Assembly (NCBI RefSeq): GCF_009914315.1
Contig: NZ_CP042596.1
Span: 2,294,001 to 2,358,000 of the forward strand
Direction: 5' to 3'
DNA: 64,000 nucleotides
Source: Granulicella sp. WH15
GTDB lineage: Bacteria > Acidobacteriota > Terriglobia > Terriglobales > Acidobacteriaceae
The notes beneath the pieces are model-generated. The model worked only from the letters and a program-made list of their open reading frames with translations. It was not told where the DNA came from and did no database searches. Both the position numbers and the translations under genes were made by a program. The first letter of the stretch is position 1; every line of letters begins with the position of its first letter. Of the stretch, positions 9,332 through 18,336 are shown piece by piece.

Positions 9332-10774
9332 TTACCGTTCGAGCAGATCGCCGGTCCTGAACGCTAGGCTGGTGAACGTTTGTAAGACGCGCGTGCGGGC
9401 TGTAACATCGAGAGCCCTGGCCCGTGCAAGATCGCGTTCTGCATTCAAAACATCAAGCAGGTTGCGCACGCCGTCCTTATACGACTCAACTGCCGCCGAA
9501 TGGGATTCGGCAGCGGCCGTGAGTAACGATGCAGCAGCCTTCCGCTGCTCTAGCGAGGTGACAGCGTCCTCATAGCTTGCCCATACGCGATCGGCGATCT
9601 GATCTTCCCTTTCATGCACAGCGTTCTTCGCCGCTGCTTCCTCCGCTTTTGCCTGCCAGATACGATTCTCACGACGCAGGCCGTCGAAGATGGTCCATTT
9701 CAGCGAAAGACCTGCCTCATAGGTTCGAGTTTGCGCATAGGTTCCTGGAAAGGGATCCTGCTGTCCCCACGCACGAATCCAGCCTCCCTCGCCCTCAAAA
9801 CTAAGCGTCGGGAAATAAGCAGCGTTGTCGTGAGCGACCTCGGCTTGGGCGGCCTTGACCCTTGCCCTATCGGCCAGCAGATCCGGGCGCTGTTGGTACG
9901 CGCTTGCAATCGCATCCTCTACGGACTGATCCAGACTATCGGGAATGTGAAGGTCATCCAACCCCTGGACCTTGAAAGAGTGAACGGGCTGGGCAGTGAT
10001 GACTGTTGCCAAGTCTCCGAAGGCGGTCTTCTCCGCGCCAATCGCGCTTTGAAGATCGTAATTTGCCTTCTCTTTTTCCGCACGAGCTTCGAGAAGGTCT
10101 GGCAGCGTCGCAAGGCCGTTGTTACGTCTCTCCTGCGCTGCGTCATCGAGAGCCTTCGCATCGCTGAAATTCACTTCCGCTGCTACCCGCAACCCGCTGG
10201 CGTTGAGAAGAGCGTAGTACGCCTGGCTCACCTGTTGAATCAGTTGGAGGTGAGCGTCATTGAAGCTCAGATTCGCTGCGACCAGTTTTGCCTGCGCTGC
10301 AGTGATTTCAGACCGACGCGCTCCGAAGTCGACCAGCGTGTAGTCGAGATGGACAGCCGTGGCAAAGAGACCAATATCCTGCACTACGAAGCTGTTGTAG
10401 AGGAGCGGCGGGTTGTTGAAGTTCTTGGCTGTGGCGAACGCAAGCAGCGTGGGATACAAGTCACTTTTAGCGATTCCTACCGCGGCCGCACTGGCCCTGG
10501 CATGATTCCATGCCTCCTTGGTCGCTGGGTTCTTCGATTCGGCAATGTCGATCAACTGGCCGAGTGTGTAAGTCTCGGTTGCGTCCAACTCCGCCTCTCC
10601 ATGTGTAACGACGGGGACGTACTTCTTCATGACCGCCGTAGACGGTTGCCAAGGTGCATCCGGAACACTCGGGGCGCGCTGACCCCACGTTCGGGGACCG
10701 ACAGAACCAAGAGAGCACAAGATAAGCAGAGACCATGTCCGACTTGACTTGGGTATGTTTCCAGCAACAGACAT
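9332..10774 (-). CDS. TolC-family outer-membrane efflux protein
   Basis: Outer-membrane channel of about 480 aa for the FUSC-HlyD pump. The preferred start is the ATG at 10774, which gives MSVAGNIPKSSRTWSLLILCSLGSV as a signal peptide; the frame is open 25 codons further upstream. Two OEP-type repeats are visible: the first at about residues 70-255 (YTLGQLIDIAESKNPATKEAWNHARA) and the second at about 280-470 (AIASAYQQRPDLLADRARVKAAQAEV, then SYKDGVRNLLDVLNAERDLARARA), the latter carrying the characteristic L-L-D-V-L-x-A-x-x-D-L motif. It is first in the four-gene minus-strand efflux operon, 18 bp before the YtcA-like gene. Confidence 0.92.
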   Translation of the reverse strand: MSVAGNIPKSSRTWSLLILCSLGSVGPRTWGQRAPSVPDAPWQPSTAVMKKYVPVVTHGEAELDATETYTLGQLIDIAESKNPATKEAWNHARASAAAVGIAKSDLYPTLLAFATAKNFNNPPLLYNSFVVQDIGLFATAVHLDYTLVDFGARRSEITAAQAKLVAANLSFNDAHLQLIQQVSQAYYALLNASGLRVAAEVNFSDAKALDDAAQERRNNGLATLPDLLEARAEKEKANYDLQSAIGAEKTAFGDLATVITAQPVHSFKVQGLDDLHIPDSLDQSVEDAIASAYQQRPDLLADRARVKAAQAEVAHDNAAYFPTLSFEGEGGWIRAWGQQDPFPGTYAQTRTYEAGLSLKWTIFDGLRRENRIWQAKAEEAAAKNAVHEREDQIADRVWASYEDAVTSLEQRKAAASLLTAAAESHSAAVESYKDGVRNLLDVLNAERDLARARALDVTARTRVLQTFTSLAFRTGDLLER

Positions 10775-10885
10775 CACAAGCACCAGCTTCCCATGAAGCC
10801 TGCTGGAGGGCCTTGCGTGAAAGTGCGGCCTGCGACGTGTGATTGCCAATTTGTATCCTGATAACTCGACATGAACTAAGATTCC

Positions 10886-11839
10886 TTACCGTCCGATCGC
10901 CACGGTTAGTGGCACGGTTACCAAGAGCGCAATCGTCGAGAGAAGCAAAATCGACGCTGTCTCGGCTTCGAGGGCCTTGTATTTTGCAGCAAACAGCACC
11001 ACGGCTGTTGCCATTGGGAAGCTGGTGCAAACAAGGGCCTCGCGAGCAAAAGGACCGCTTACGTGCAGCAGTTGAAAGAGCACGAATAGAACCACAGTCT
11101 GGATCGTTATGCGGCCCAGGGTCCCGAGAAGCACCGTCTTCGACAGATGGAAGGTATGCGCAGCAAGTGTCAAGCCTACAGTAAAGACGGCAACCCCGGA
11201 GGTTGCCGAGCCTATCATCTCGAAAGAGCTGGCGACTGCCACTGGAATGTGGAAGCCGATGAGCACAACCAGGATTCCAAGTACCGGCGCCCATAGCAAG
11301 GTAGATTTGAGTCCGGCTTTGAGTCCTCCGATCACAGGAGAGGGTTGAGGCGTTGCCCCCGGAGCAGCCTCAATTGTCTTCGCGCCGTTCACCTCCAGAA
11401 AGATGATCGCCATCGGCATCACAAGATTGATCGCCAGAGCGACGAGACCGACGGTTCCTGCGCTGGTATCTCCCATGAGCGGCTGGAGGACCGCGATCCC
11501 GAAAACGGGGGTTGCGGAGCTGGATAGCATCAAAGCGCAGATAATAGCGCCTGCGCCCTTCAGGGACTCAATGCGCTGTAGGACGAGCAGCGCAACAAGG
11601 AAGAGCCCAACATGGGCCAGCAATAAGGCAAGTACAAGCCTTCCCTGTTGTAGCAGAAGGTCTCTCCGGATATCCGTCATGCTGACGAACAGAGCAGCGG
11701 GCAAGGCAAACCCCAGCGCCAGCTTGCTGAATCCGGCCGCTTGAATGGCATCAAAGGTGTGGCGCTTCCCCGCGGCGTATCCAAGGGCGAGAACGAAGAA
11801 TACGGGGAGCAGCGCTACAACCAATCCGGCGATATTCAT
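10886..11839 (-). CDS. AEC-family permease (auxin efflux carrier / malate-permease type)
   Basis: Inner-membrane transporter of 317 aa with about ten hydrophobic segments in the 5+5 layout of the AEC family (PF03547). Family-like stretches are MNIAGLVVALLPVFFVLALGY, SKLALGFALPAALFVSM and the C-terminal SFPMATAVVLFAAKY. GGAAGG lies 6 nt before the ATG. Bacterial members include MleP (malate) and MdcF (malonate). Malic enzyme and fumarase close upstream on the same strand make a C4-dicarboxylate the most reasonable substrate guess. It follows the porin gene by 76 bp and precedes the TolC-family gene by 111 bp, so it might also be co-transcribed with the efflux operon. Confidence 0.85.
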   Translation of the reverse strand: MNIAGLVVALLPVFFVLALGYAAGKRHTFDAIQAAGFSKLALGFALPAALFVSMTDIRRDLLLQQGRLVLALLLAHVGLFLVALLVLQRIESLKGAGAIICALMLSSSATPVFGIAVLQPLMGDTSAGTVGLVALAINLVMPMAIIFLEVNGAKTIEAAPGATPQPSPVIGGLKAGLKSTLLWAPVLGILVVLIGFHIPVAVASSFEMIGSATSGVAVFTVGLTLAAHTFHLSKTVLLGTLGRITIQTVVLFVLFQLLHVSGPFAREALVCTSFPMATAVVLFAAKYKALEAETASILLLSTIALLVTVPLTVAIGR

Positions 11840-11915
11840 CAGGAACCTTCCTTATGGCTGCAACATCTTCAGCATTTTGAAGTGCGACGCTCTACTTCAG
11901 AGCCAACTTGCGTTG

Positions 11916-13214
11916 TCAGAATTCGATTTTGGTGCGAAACCCAAGGACCACCGCACGTTGAACCCCACCGCCCACGTTCGCGTAGTACTGAATCACAGGT
12001 TGCACAAGCATCATAGGGAGCACATCGAGAAGACTGTTGAACTCGACGCCATGCTCGGGCTTCCACGCAGGCATGCCTGTGGCAACGAAGTTGGAACTCT
12101 GGCTGGTTCGGACATAACCCAGCGACATCGTGTTGTGAAAAGGGACAGGCAACGGCTCGTTGAAGCGAAGACCAGCGGTCAACTGCCGGTTGACGTGGTT
12201 CACATCAGCAGGACTCCAATCGTAAGAGACCGTTCCGTCCAGTCCTCTCGCCTCGTGTGGGTCTATGCGCCAGAGGGCCTGATTCGCCATCCAATAGAGA
12301 AGGTAGTTACCCGAACGTTGCGTAGGACTCGTGGGGTTGGTGAACTTGCCGGGATTGTATGAGGCCCCAAACCGGTAGAGCCCGGAGTATCCCTTCCGAC
12401 CCTCGACGCTGTCGAATGCTCGCACGGTGGTTGCCTTCTTGCCTGGGCTGAAGCCGATCTCCGAGACGCTCATCGGCGCGCCGCGAAACTGGGGAACCAG
12501 GCCAGTCGGGTTGTGTACGTACTGGTAGCGGTCGGCTGCCAGCACCATAGACTTCACATAGAAATGCTTAATTGGAACGACGCGAAGCTCCATCGCTGGC
12601 GTCGAAGGCGGATCGAAGCTCTCGAAGGTCGTCGATAGATTGCCGAGTGCATACCCCATCGGCTCGAAGATGAAAGACGCGGCATAGTGTTGCTCTCCGT
12701 AGAAGTCCTGCCCGGCAAACTGCCCGACGCGTATTGCCATGCGCTCGTGTCTGATCCGCTTCTCCAGCCACCACGAGTCAAGGCGGAAGGTATTTCCGCT
12801 GGACATGCCGCTCGGACTGGCCAGTGTGCCCAGATAATTGCTGAGAATTGCTCCGCCCTGCCAGAGCGCGGTCGCATGGAAGTACAGTCCGTCCTGATGA
12901 ATCAAAGAACCAAAGTTAATATCGACGGTTCCGCGAACTCGATCGAACGCAGCGAGCCGTTCCTTCTGCACGCTCTTGATATTCCACAGAAAATCGCTAA
13001 TGTATTGAAGGTCGAAGTTGACGCCTTTCTCTTCCAGACGGCTCCGCTCGCCTCCCCAATCTCCGAAGAGATGACCATGAGGGCCTTGTCCGATCTCATG
13101 GCTGTCGGGTCCGCCCAGAGTCTCCTCCTTCGAGGTCTGGCAGCTCGCGGTGGCGATGGTCCCAAAGAGTGCCATCGCAAAGAGAGTCAAAGCATACGTA
13201 TTTCGCATGGTCAT
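11916..13214 (-). CDS. OprB-family carbohydrate-selective porin
   Basis: Outer-membrane porin of 432 aa (PF04966). A signal peptide (NTYALTLFAMALFGTIATASCQ) is followed by the typical entry motif LFGDWGGERSRLEEKGVNFDLQY, then alternating beta strands, and the protein ends in ...GFRTKIEF with a terminal Phe. OprB-type porins pass sugars and other small hydrophilic solutes. It precedes the AEC permease by 76 bp, so the pair may form an outer/inner membrane uptake route. The true start could be the Met two codons later. Confidence 0.9.
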   Translation of the reverse strand: MTMRNTYALTLFAMALFGTIATASCQTSKEETLGGPDSHEIGQGPHGHLFGDWGGERSRLEEKGVNFDLQYISDFLWNIKSVQKERLAAFDRVRGTVDINFGSLIHQDGLYFHATALWQGGAILSNYLGTLASPSGMSSGNTFRLDSWWLEKRIRHERMAIRVGQFAGQDFYGEQHYAASFIFEPMGYALGNLSTTFESFDPPSTPAMELRVVPIKHFYVKSMVLAADRYQYVHNPTGLVPQFRGAPMSVSEIGFSPGKKATTVRAFDSVEGRKGYSGLYRFGASYNPGKFTNPTSPTQRSGNYLLYWMANQALWRIDPHEARGLDGTVSYDWSPADVNHVNRQLTAGLRFNEPLPVPFHNTMSLGYVRTSQSSNFVATGMPAWKPEHGVEFNSLLDVLPMMLVQPVIQYYANVGGGVQRAVVLGFRTKIEF

Positions 13215-13281
13215 GAATGTTCCATACTCAGAAGGGGATCGCGATACCAGTAGACATGTAATGCAGGCAACAGTGGTCGGG

Positions 13282-13310
13282 GGACGATGAGGATTACATC
13301 CTCATCGTCC
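13282..13310 (-). terminator. Perfect 13-3-13 hairpin after fumC
   Basis: GGACGATGAGGAT pairs with ATCCTCATCGTCC around a 3-nt spacer. It lies 19 bp past the fumarase stop and before the porin start, so it most likely ends the malic enzyme-fumarase transcript. No long T-run is present. Confidence 0.65.
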
Positions 13311-13328
13311 GGACCAGAATGAGAAGGA

Positions 13329-14768
13329 TTAGGCGGTAGGAAACACCATCTTCTTCGGATCGACGACTTCGTCGAAGGTCTTCTCGTCGATCCAGCCGGT
13401 TGCCAGAGCCGCCTGCTTGAGAGTTGTCTCTTCGTCGAGAGCTTTGTGCGCGATCTTCGATGCCTTGTCGTAGCCGATAACAGGACTGAGCGCGGTCACA
13501 AGCATCAGCGAGTTCTGCACGAAGTATGCAATGCGCTTTTCATTCAGAGTCGTTCCTTCGACCGAAAAGATCCTAAACTTCTCGCAGCCGTCTGCCAGAA
13601 TACGCGCCGAATGAAGGAAGTTATTGATGATAATGGGGCGCATCGCATTCAACTCGAAGTTGCCTTGCGAACCCGCGAATGCCACGGCAGAGTCATCGCC
13701 TATGACCTGGATACAGATCATGACCATGGCCTCGCACTGGGTCGGGTTCACTTTGCCGGGCATGATGGAAGATCCGGGCTCGTTCGCAGGGAGGATCAGT
13801 TCACCAAGCCCGCAACGTGGGCCAGAGGCGAGCCAGCGCATATCGTTGGCAATCTTCATGAGTGCAACAGCAAGCGAGCGAAGCGCAGAGTGTGCGTTGA
13901 CCATGGCGTCAAGCGAACCCTGTGCCGCAAACTTATTAGGGGCGGTGATGAAGGGCAACCCTGTCAGCTCTGCGATCTTCGCCGCGATCTCTTCCGCAAA
14001 ATGAGGAGGAGCATTCAGTCCGGTGCCAACCGCCGTTCCGCCCGCCGCCAGCTCGTAGATTCCACCGAGTGAGTTATCGATCAGACGAATGGCGTCGCGA
14101 AGCTGAACAGCATAGCCCGACCACTCCTGACCCACCGTGAGAGGCACAGCGTCTTCCAGATGAGTGCGGCCGATCTTGACGACGTGATACCACTGCTTCG
14201 CCTTCTCCTCGATCGCTGCGGCGAGGGCTTCCACCCTCGGTAGCAGATACTTTTTTACTTCAAGAGCGCTGGCGATGTGCATCGCCGTCGGGAAGGTATC
14301 GTTCGACGACTGCGCCATATTGACATGGTCGTTGGGATGGATCGGAGCCTTGCTTCCCAACTCCCCACCAAGCAGCTGGATTGCGCGGTTGGAGATAACC
14401 TCGTTGACATTCATGTTCGACTGCGTGCCAGAGCCGGTCTGCCACACATAGAGAGGAAACTCGCTATCCAGCTTTCCAGCGATGATCTCGTCAGCGACGT
14501 ACGAGATAGCATCAGCTCTCCACGGCTCCAGACGTCCGGCCGCCGAGTTCACTAGGGCGGCGGCCTTTTTGACGTAGCCGTAGGCATGGTAGACCTGCTT
14601 CGGCATGTGGTCATCACCGATGGCGAAGTGGATCAGGGAGCGCTGCGTCTGCGCGCCCCAGTAATGATTCGCAGGAACTTCGATCTCGCCCATAGAATCG
14701 GATTCTTTGCGGTTGCCTGTTGCCTCGATGCCGATTGGAATCTGCTTTAACTCTTCCTGTGTAGACAT
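13329..14768 (-). CDS. fumC: Class II fumarate hydratase
   Basis: Cytoplasmic TCA-cycle enzyme of 479 aa that interconverts fumarate and L-malate. It shows the superfamily blocks in order: [17 protein letters not shown] (substrate site), [41 protein letters not shown], and the fumarase/aspartase signature [17 protein letters not shown] with the catalytic SS loop. The lyase superfamily also contains aspartase; FumC-like features ([14 protein letters not shown]) favour fumarase, but AspA cannot be fully excluded. AAGGGTGATTC precedes the ATG. It lies 91 bp after the malic enzyme gene on the same strand, giving a malate/fumarate/pyruvate pair. Confidence 0.9.
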   Translation of the reverse strand: MSTQEELKQIPIGIEATGNRKESDSMGEIEVPANHYWGAQTQRSLIHFAIGDDHMPKQVYHAYGYVKKAAALVNSAAGRLEPWRADAISYVADEIIAGKLDSEFPLYVWQTGSGTQSNMNVNEVISNRAIQLLGGELGSKAPIHPNDHVNMAQSSNDTFPTAMHIASALEVKKYLLPRVEALAAAIEEKAKQWYHVVKIGRTHLEDAVPLTVGQEWSGYAVQLRDAIRLIDNSLGGIYELAAGGTAVGTGLNAPPHFAEEIAAKIAELTGLPFITAPNKFAAQGSLDAMVNAHSALRSLAVALMKIANDMRWLASGPRCGLGELILPANEPGSSIMPGKVNPTQCEAMVMICIQVIGDDSAVAFAGSQGNFELNAMRPIIINNFLHSARILADGCEKFRIFSVEGTTLNEKRIAYFVQNSLMLVTALSPVIGYDKASKIAHKALDEETTLKQAALATGWIDEKTFDEVVDPKKMVFPTA

Positions 14769-14859
14769 GAATCACCCTTCTCTTTCAGGTTATGTATAGC
14801 GGCTTCTCTTGCGGTGTGATCTCAACCGGTTTTAGCAGAGTTGAGAGAGATCAAAGCAC

Positions 14860-16575
14860 TCAGTCTTTCTGACGCTCGTATGGAAGATAGATCGGCTCCC
14901 AAATGTATGCCAGGAGCTCTTGTTCGAAGGCTTTCTCATCTGCCACTCCGGCGATGCCCTCAGAGATCGCCTGTTTTCCAACTGCCTCCGCGACCAGCAA
15001 ACTCACTTTGCGGGAATCGGAGAGAGAAGGTAGGAGGTCAGCAGTTTTGTCTTTCTGAGTAGGAGACTGCGCCGCAAGGGCCTTCGCGGAAGCCATGATC
15101 ATCGCGTCCGAGACGCGCTTGGCCTTCGACGCGAGAATGCCCAGCGCCAGCCCCGGGAAGATGTATGAGTTGTTGGTCTGCGCGAAATGAACGCTCCGTC
15201 CGTTCAGTTTGACGGGAGGAAAAGGGCTTCCCGTGCCGATCAGTGCTCGGCCATCCGTCCACTTGAGCAAGTCTTCTGGGACAGCTTCAGCGCGAGATGT
15301 TGGATTCGACAATGGGAAGATCACTGGACGATCCGCGTGACGGGCCAACTCGCGCACGATTTCTTCCGTAAACGTACCCGCCTGCCCTGAGACACCGATA
15401 AGAACGGTCAGCCCTGCATTGCGGGCGACATCTTCGAGTGAAACCTCTCCGGGTTTTGAAAGAGTCCAGTTTGCCAACTCTGCCTTGGTCCTCGCGTATG
15501 GCTCCTGGTCAGGGCGAAGGTCTTTCCCGCCTTCCACAATCAGACCGTAACGGTCGACCCCATAGAATCGCTTACGCGCTTCTGATTCGCTCAGGCCGTC
15601 CTCTTTGATCGCGGTCAATAGTAGATCCGCGATACCGATACCTGCGGTGCCAAAGCCGAAGATACCAATTTTTTGCTCTTTCAACGGTATGCCGGTTGCC
15701 GTGACCGCTGCGAGGATAGTCGCTGTCGTTACCGCAGCGGTTCCCTGGATGTCGTCATTGAAGGTGCAAAGCTGATCTCGGTAACGATCCAGAAGACGGC
15801 TGGCATTCGAGCCGGCAAAGTCCTCCCATTGCAGCAGAATATGAGGCCAACGGCGCTTTACCGCAGAGACAAACGCCTCGACGAAATCATCATATTCCTG
15901 CCCTCGTACCCTCTTGTGATTCCAGCCGATGTAGATTGGATCGTTAAGACGCTCCTCGTTGTCGGTTCCGACGTCGAGCAACACAGGCAGACAGTGCTCC
16001 GGCGGAATTCCCGCGAGAGCTGTATACAAAGCCATCTTTCCGATTGGGATCCCCATGCCCCCGGCTCCCTGATCTCCAAGCCCAAGGATGCGTTCGCCGT
16101 CGCTCACCACAATGCAGCGCACGTTATCGTAACGTGGGTCAGAGAGCATCTGATCGATGCGGTCCTTGTTCGGGTAGCTGATAAAAAGGCCGCGTGGCTT
16201 ACGCCATATCTCACTAAAGCGCTGACAGCCTTCCCCGACCGAAGGGGTATACACAACGGGCAGAAACTTCTCGACATTATGCGTAATGAGTGAATAAAAC
16301 AGGGTTTCGTTCGAGTCCTGCAGTTCCCTCATGAAACTATATCTTCCAAAACTCGTCGTCTGATCATCGAAAGCCTTCATCCGGCGCTCTCGCTGGTTCT
16401 CCAGGGTCCCAACATGCGGTGGCAGCAACCCGTGGAGGACGAATGTGTCCCTCTCCCCGTCCGTAAATGCAGTTCCTTTATTCAACCTCGGATTATTTAA
16501 GAGATCGTAACCGCTGAGGCTGGTCTTCACTGTACCGGCCTGATTGACGTTCTGCGCTTCGGATGGTGCGATCAT
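14860..16575 (-). CDS. maeA: NAD-dependent malic enzyme (decarboxylating)
   Basis: Cytoplasmic enzyme of 571 aa converting malate to pyruvate, CO2 and reduced cofactor. The length and order of blocks are those of the large SfcA/ME type: YTPSVGEGCQRFSEI with the catalytic Tyr region, RCIVVSDGERILGLGDQGAGGMGIPIGK, metal-binding WEDFAG and FNDDIQGTAAVTTATILAA, and a nucleotide-binding GxGxAG motif (IGIFGFGTAGIGIADLL). It starts at an ATG preceded by GGAAGATTGA. The likely operon partner is fumC. NAD versus NADP preference is not decided by what I can see. Confidence 0.92.
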   Translation of the reverse strand: MIAPSEAQNVNQAGTVKTSLSGYDLLNNPRLNKGTAFTDGERDTFVLHGLLPPHVGTLENQRERRMKAFDDQTTSFGRYSFMRELQDSNETLFYSLITHNVEKFLPVVYTPSVGEGCQRFSEIWRKPRGLFISYPNKDRIDQMLSDPRYDNVRCIVVSDGERILGLGDQGAGGMGIPIGKMALYTALAGIPPEHCLPVLLDVGTDNEERLNDPIYIGWNHKRVRGQEYDDFVEAFVSAVKRRWPHILLQWEDFAGSNASRLLDRYRDQLCTFNDDIQGTAAVTTATILAAVTATGIPLKEQKIGIFGFGTAGIGIADLLLTAIKEDGLSESEARKRFYGVDRYGLIVEGGKDLRPDQEPYARTKAELANWTLSKPGEVSLEDVARNAGLTVLIGVSGQAGTFTEEIVRELARHADRPVIFPLSNPTSRAEAVPEDLLKWTDGRALIGTGSPFPPVKLNGRSVHFAQTNNSYIFPGLALGILASKAKRVSDAMIMASAKALAAQSPTQKDKTADLLPSLSDSRKVSLLVAEAVGKQAISEGIAGVADEKAFEQELLAYIWEPIYLPYERQKD

Positions 16576-16980
16576 TCAATCTTCCTTCTTTCATCGTTGT
16601 GAGCTGACATCAAGTAAGTGGATGAAGCCAAATTCCGAATAGGAGTCGAATGTGGCCTTTGGCCCTAGACCGGCTCCGTGAAAGCTTACGAGCCTACGCC
16701 GAATTCACACACGCCTTCCCGGTCCATCCCCCCTCGTCCTAGACGGCGGATTATTTTGGTGAAAAGAACATGATTCAATCCCAATTCCATACGAGTGCCG
16801 AACCGTGAATGCCGCGCGCTCAAATCCTGTTAACTCCTTGCATCCGTTGTCGCAAGTCCATTTCGTAACCGACAGTGTAGCCGTACAAACCAGGGCTGCC
16901 AATTATCACTTTGTATAGGTCGAGAGACCGGCAGCGATTGCTGCGAATTGTGCCGTCTACGTGATAATGTCAGCCAGGTT
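16576..16980. other. Divergent promoter region between malic enzyme and ClC genes
   Basis: No gene is seen. The region must carry promoters for the minus-strand malic enzyme operon and the plus-strand ClC gene. A variant of the TATACA-type palindrome lies at 16904-16917. Confidence 0.4.
16904..16917. promoter_or_regulatory. Weak copy of the TATACA-NN-TGTATA palindrome
   Basis: TATCACTTTGTATA, with one good half (TTTGTATA) and a degenerate left half. It lies 64 bp before the ClC start. It is grouped with the better copies at 50500, 53024, 56252 and 59117. Confidence 0.3.
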
Positions 16981-18282
16981 ATGTTGGAAAGATACGCTTA
17001 TTCGCGCAAAACGCCTTGGCTCACATTGGCGATCACGACAGTAATGGTCGGCATCGCGGCAGGCATCGGTGGGATGGCGCTCGGTTTGTTGCTGCGCTTC
17101 GTGCAACATGTTACCTATGGTTACAGTCTGCACGCGATCATCGGCGACGAAAGCTTCCTCCAGGGAGTCAGTGCCTCTTCACCTCTGCAGAGAGTCGCGG
17201 CGCTGTTTGTCTGTGGAATTGTGGCTGGAGTCGGGTGGTGGGCAGTCTATCGCTTCGGAAGTCCTCTGATTTCTATAAGCAAAGCTGTGGAAGCGCGCGG
17301 CCCCGAGATGCCGTTTTTCACCACCGTGTCACACACTGTTCTGCAGATTGTCACGGTGGGCATGGGATCGCCGCTTGGCCGCGAGGTCGCACCTCGAGAG
17401 GTCGGAGCTGTGCTTGCCACCCGGTTGTCCAGCTGGGCTGGTCTTAAGCCTGAATCTCGTCGGATCTTGATCGCCTGCGGTGCCGGAGCCGGACTAGCCG
17501 CAGTCTATAACGTTCCTTTGGGCGGGGCGCTGTTCACACTCGAGGTGCTTCTGGGAACCTTCAGCCTCTCGGCGTTAATCCCTGCACTCGTGACCTCAGT
17601 GATTGGGGCCTTGGTCGCCTGGATCGGTCTTGGCAATCAAAGGCAGTACGCTTTTCCCTATCTTGCTATCAGTCCTTCACTCGTCGTATGGTCGGTCGTA
17701 TCGGGACCGCTCTTCGGCCTAGCTGCACACTGGTTTGTGTGGGCAACACGAGCCGCCCGTTCCCATGCACCGCGGGATCGCCGCCTCATCCTTTGGTGTC
17801 TGACGGTCTTTCCGGTGATTGGCCTTCTCGCCGTCCCGTTTCCGCAACTTTTGGGCAACGGAAAGAGCCTCACCCAGCTACTTTTAGAAAGTGAGCTCGG
17901 CATTACCCTTGCTGTAACGCTGGTCGTGCTAAGGATTCTCGTCACTCTTGGCGCGCTTTACGCTGGTGCAGAGGGTGGTCTCCTTACGCCAGGGCTAACG
18001 ATCGGAGCCCTGCTTGGGACCATGGGAGGGGCGCTTTGGAATCACCTGTGGCCATCTGCTCCACTGGGGGCGTTTGCAATCGTCGGAGGCGCAGCATTCC
18101 TTGCCTCGTCAATGAAGATGCCTCTCACGGCGATTGTTCTTGTGATCGAATTCACTCGCGTTGACCACGACTTTTTGATCCCTACATGTCTCGCTGTGGC
18201 CGGATCGATCTCGGTCTCATATCTCCTTGCGGAGCGAAATCGGACTGCTTTGGAAGCCAGCCCTCTAGCTAAGACGCCCTGA
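16981..18282 (+). CDS. ClC-family chloride channel / H+-Cl- antiporter
   Basis: Inner-membrane protein of about 433 aa with the ClC core (PF00654). The ATG at 16981 is preferred to an upstream TTG. The permeation motifs are altered from the textbook set: the first is GMGSPLGREVAPREVGA, keeping the gating Glu position of GREGP but with V-A-P after it; the later AYNVPLGGALFTLEVLLGTF and AEGGLLTPGLTIGALLG blocks are typical, and the GxFxP-type region is LLTPGL. There is no C-terminal CBS pair. The role would be anion transport, acid-stress response or pH/volume balance. It faces the ThrE-type exporter gene tail to tail. Confidence 0.88.
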   Translation: MLERYAYSRKTPWLTLAITTVMVGIAAGIGGMALGLLLRFVQHVTYGYSLHAIIGDESFLQGVSASSPLQRVAALFVCGIVAGVGWWAVYRFGSPLISISKAVEARGPEMPFFTTVSHTVLQIVTVGMGSPLGREVAPREVGAVLATRLSSWAGLKPESRRILIACGAGAGLAAVYNVPLGGALFTLEVLLGTFSLSALIPALVTSVIGALVAWIGLGNQRQYAFPYLAISPSLVVWSVVSGPLFGLAAHWFVWATRAARSHAPRDRRLILWCLTVFPVIGLLAVPFPQLLGNGKSLTQLLLESELGITLAVTLVVLRILVTLGALYAGAEGGLLTPGLTIGALLGTMGGALWNHLWPSAPLGAFAIVGGAAFLASSMKMPLTAIVLVIEFTRVDHDFLIPTCLAVAGSISVSYLLAERNRTALEASPLAKTP

Positions 18283-18317
18283 GGATGAGGGTGTCCTGCT
18301 AAGATCCCTCCGTCCTC
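18281..18317. terminator. Weak bidirectional hairpin between convergent genes
   Basis: GAGGATGAGGG and CCCTCCGTCCTC can form about 10 pairs with one bulge between the ends of the ClC and ThrE-type genes. The 5' arm overlaps the ClC stop codon. No T-run is seen. Confidence 0.3.
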
Positions 18318-18336
18318 AAAGATGAGGTCGCAGAAA

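Noticed and set aside
9614..10747. 377-codon plus-strand open frame
   Set aside because: Lies entirely antisense to the well-supported TolC-family gene, with Cys- and Arg-rich composition and no family-like motif.
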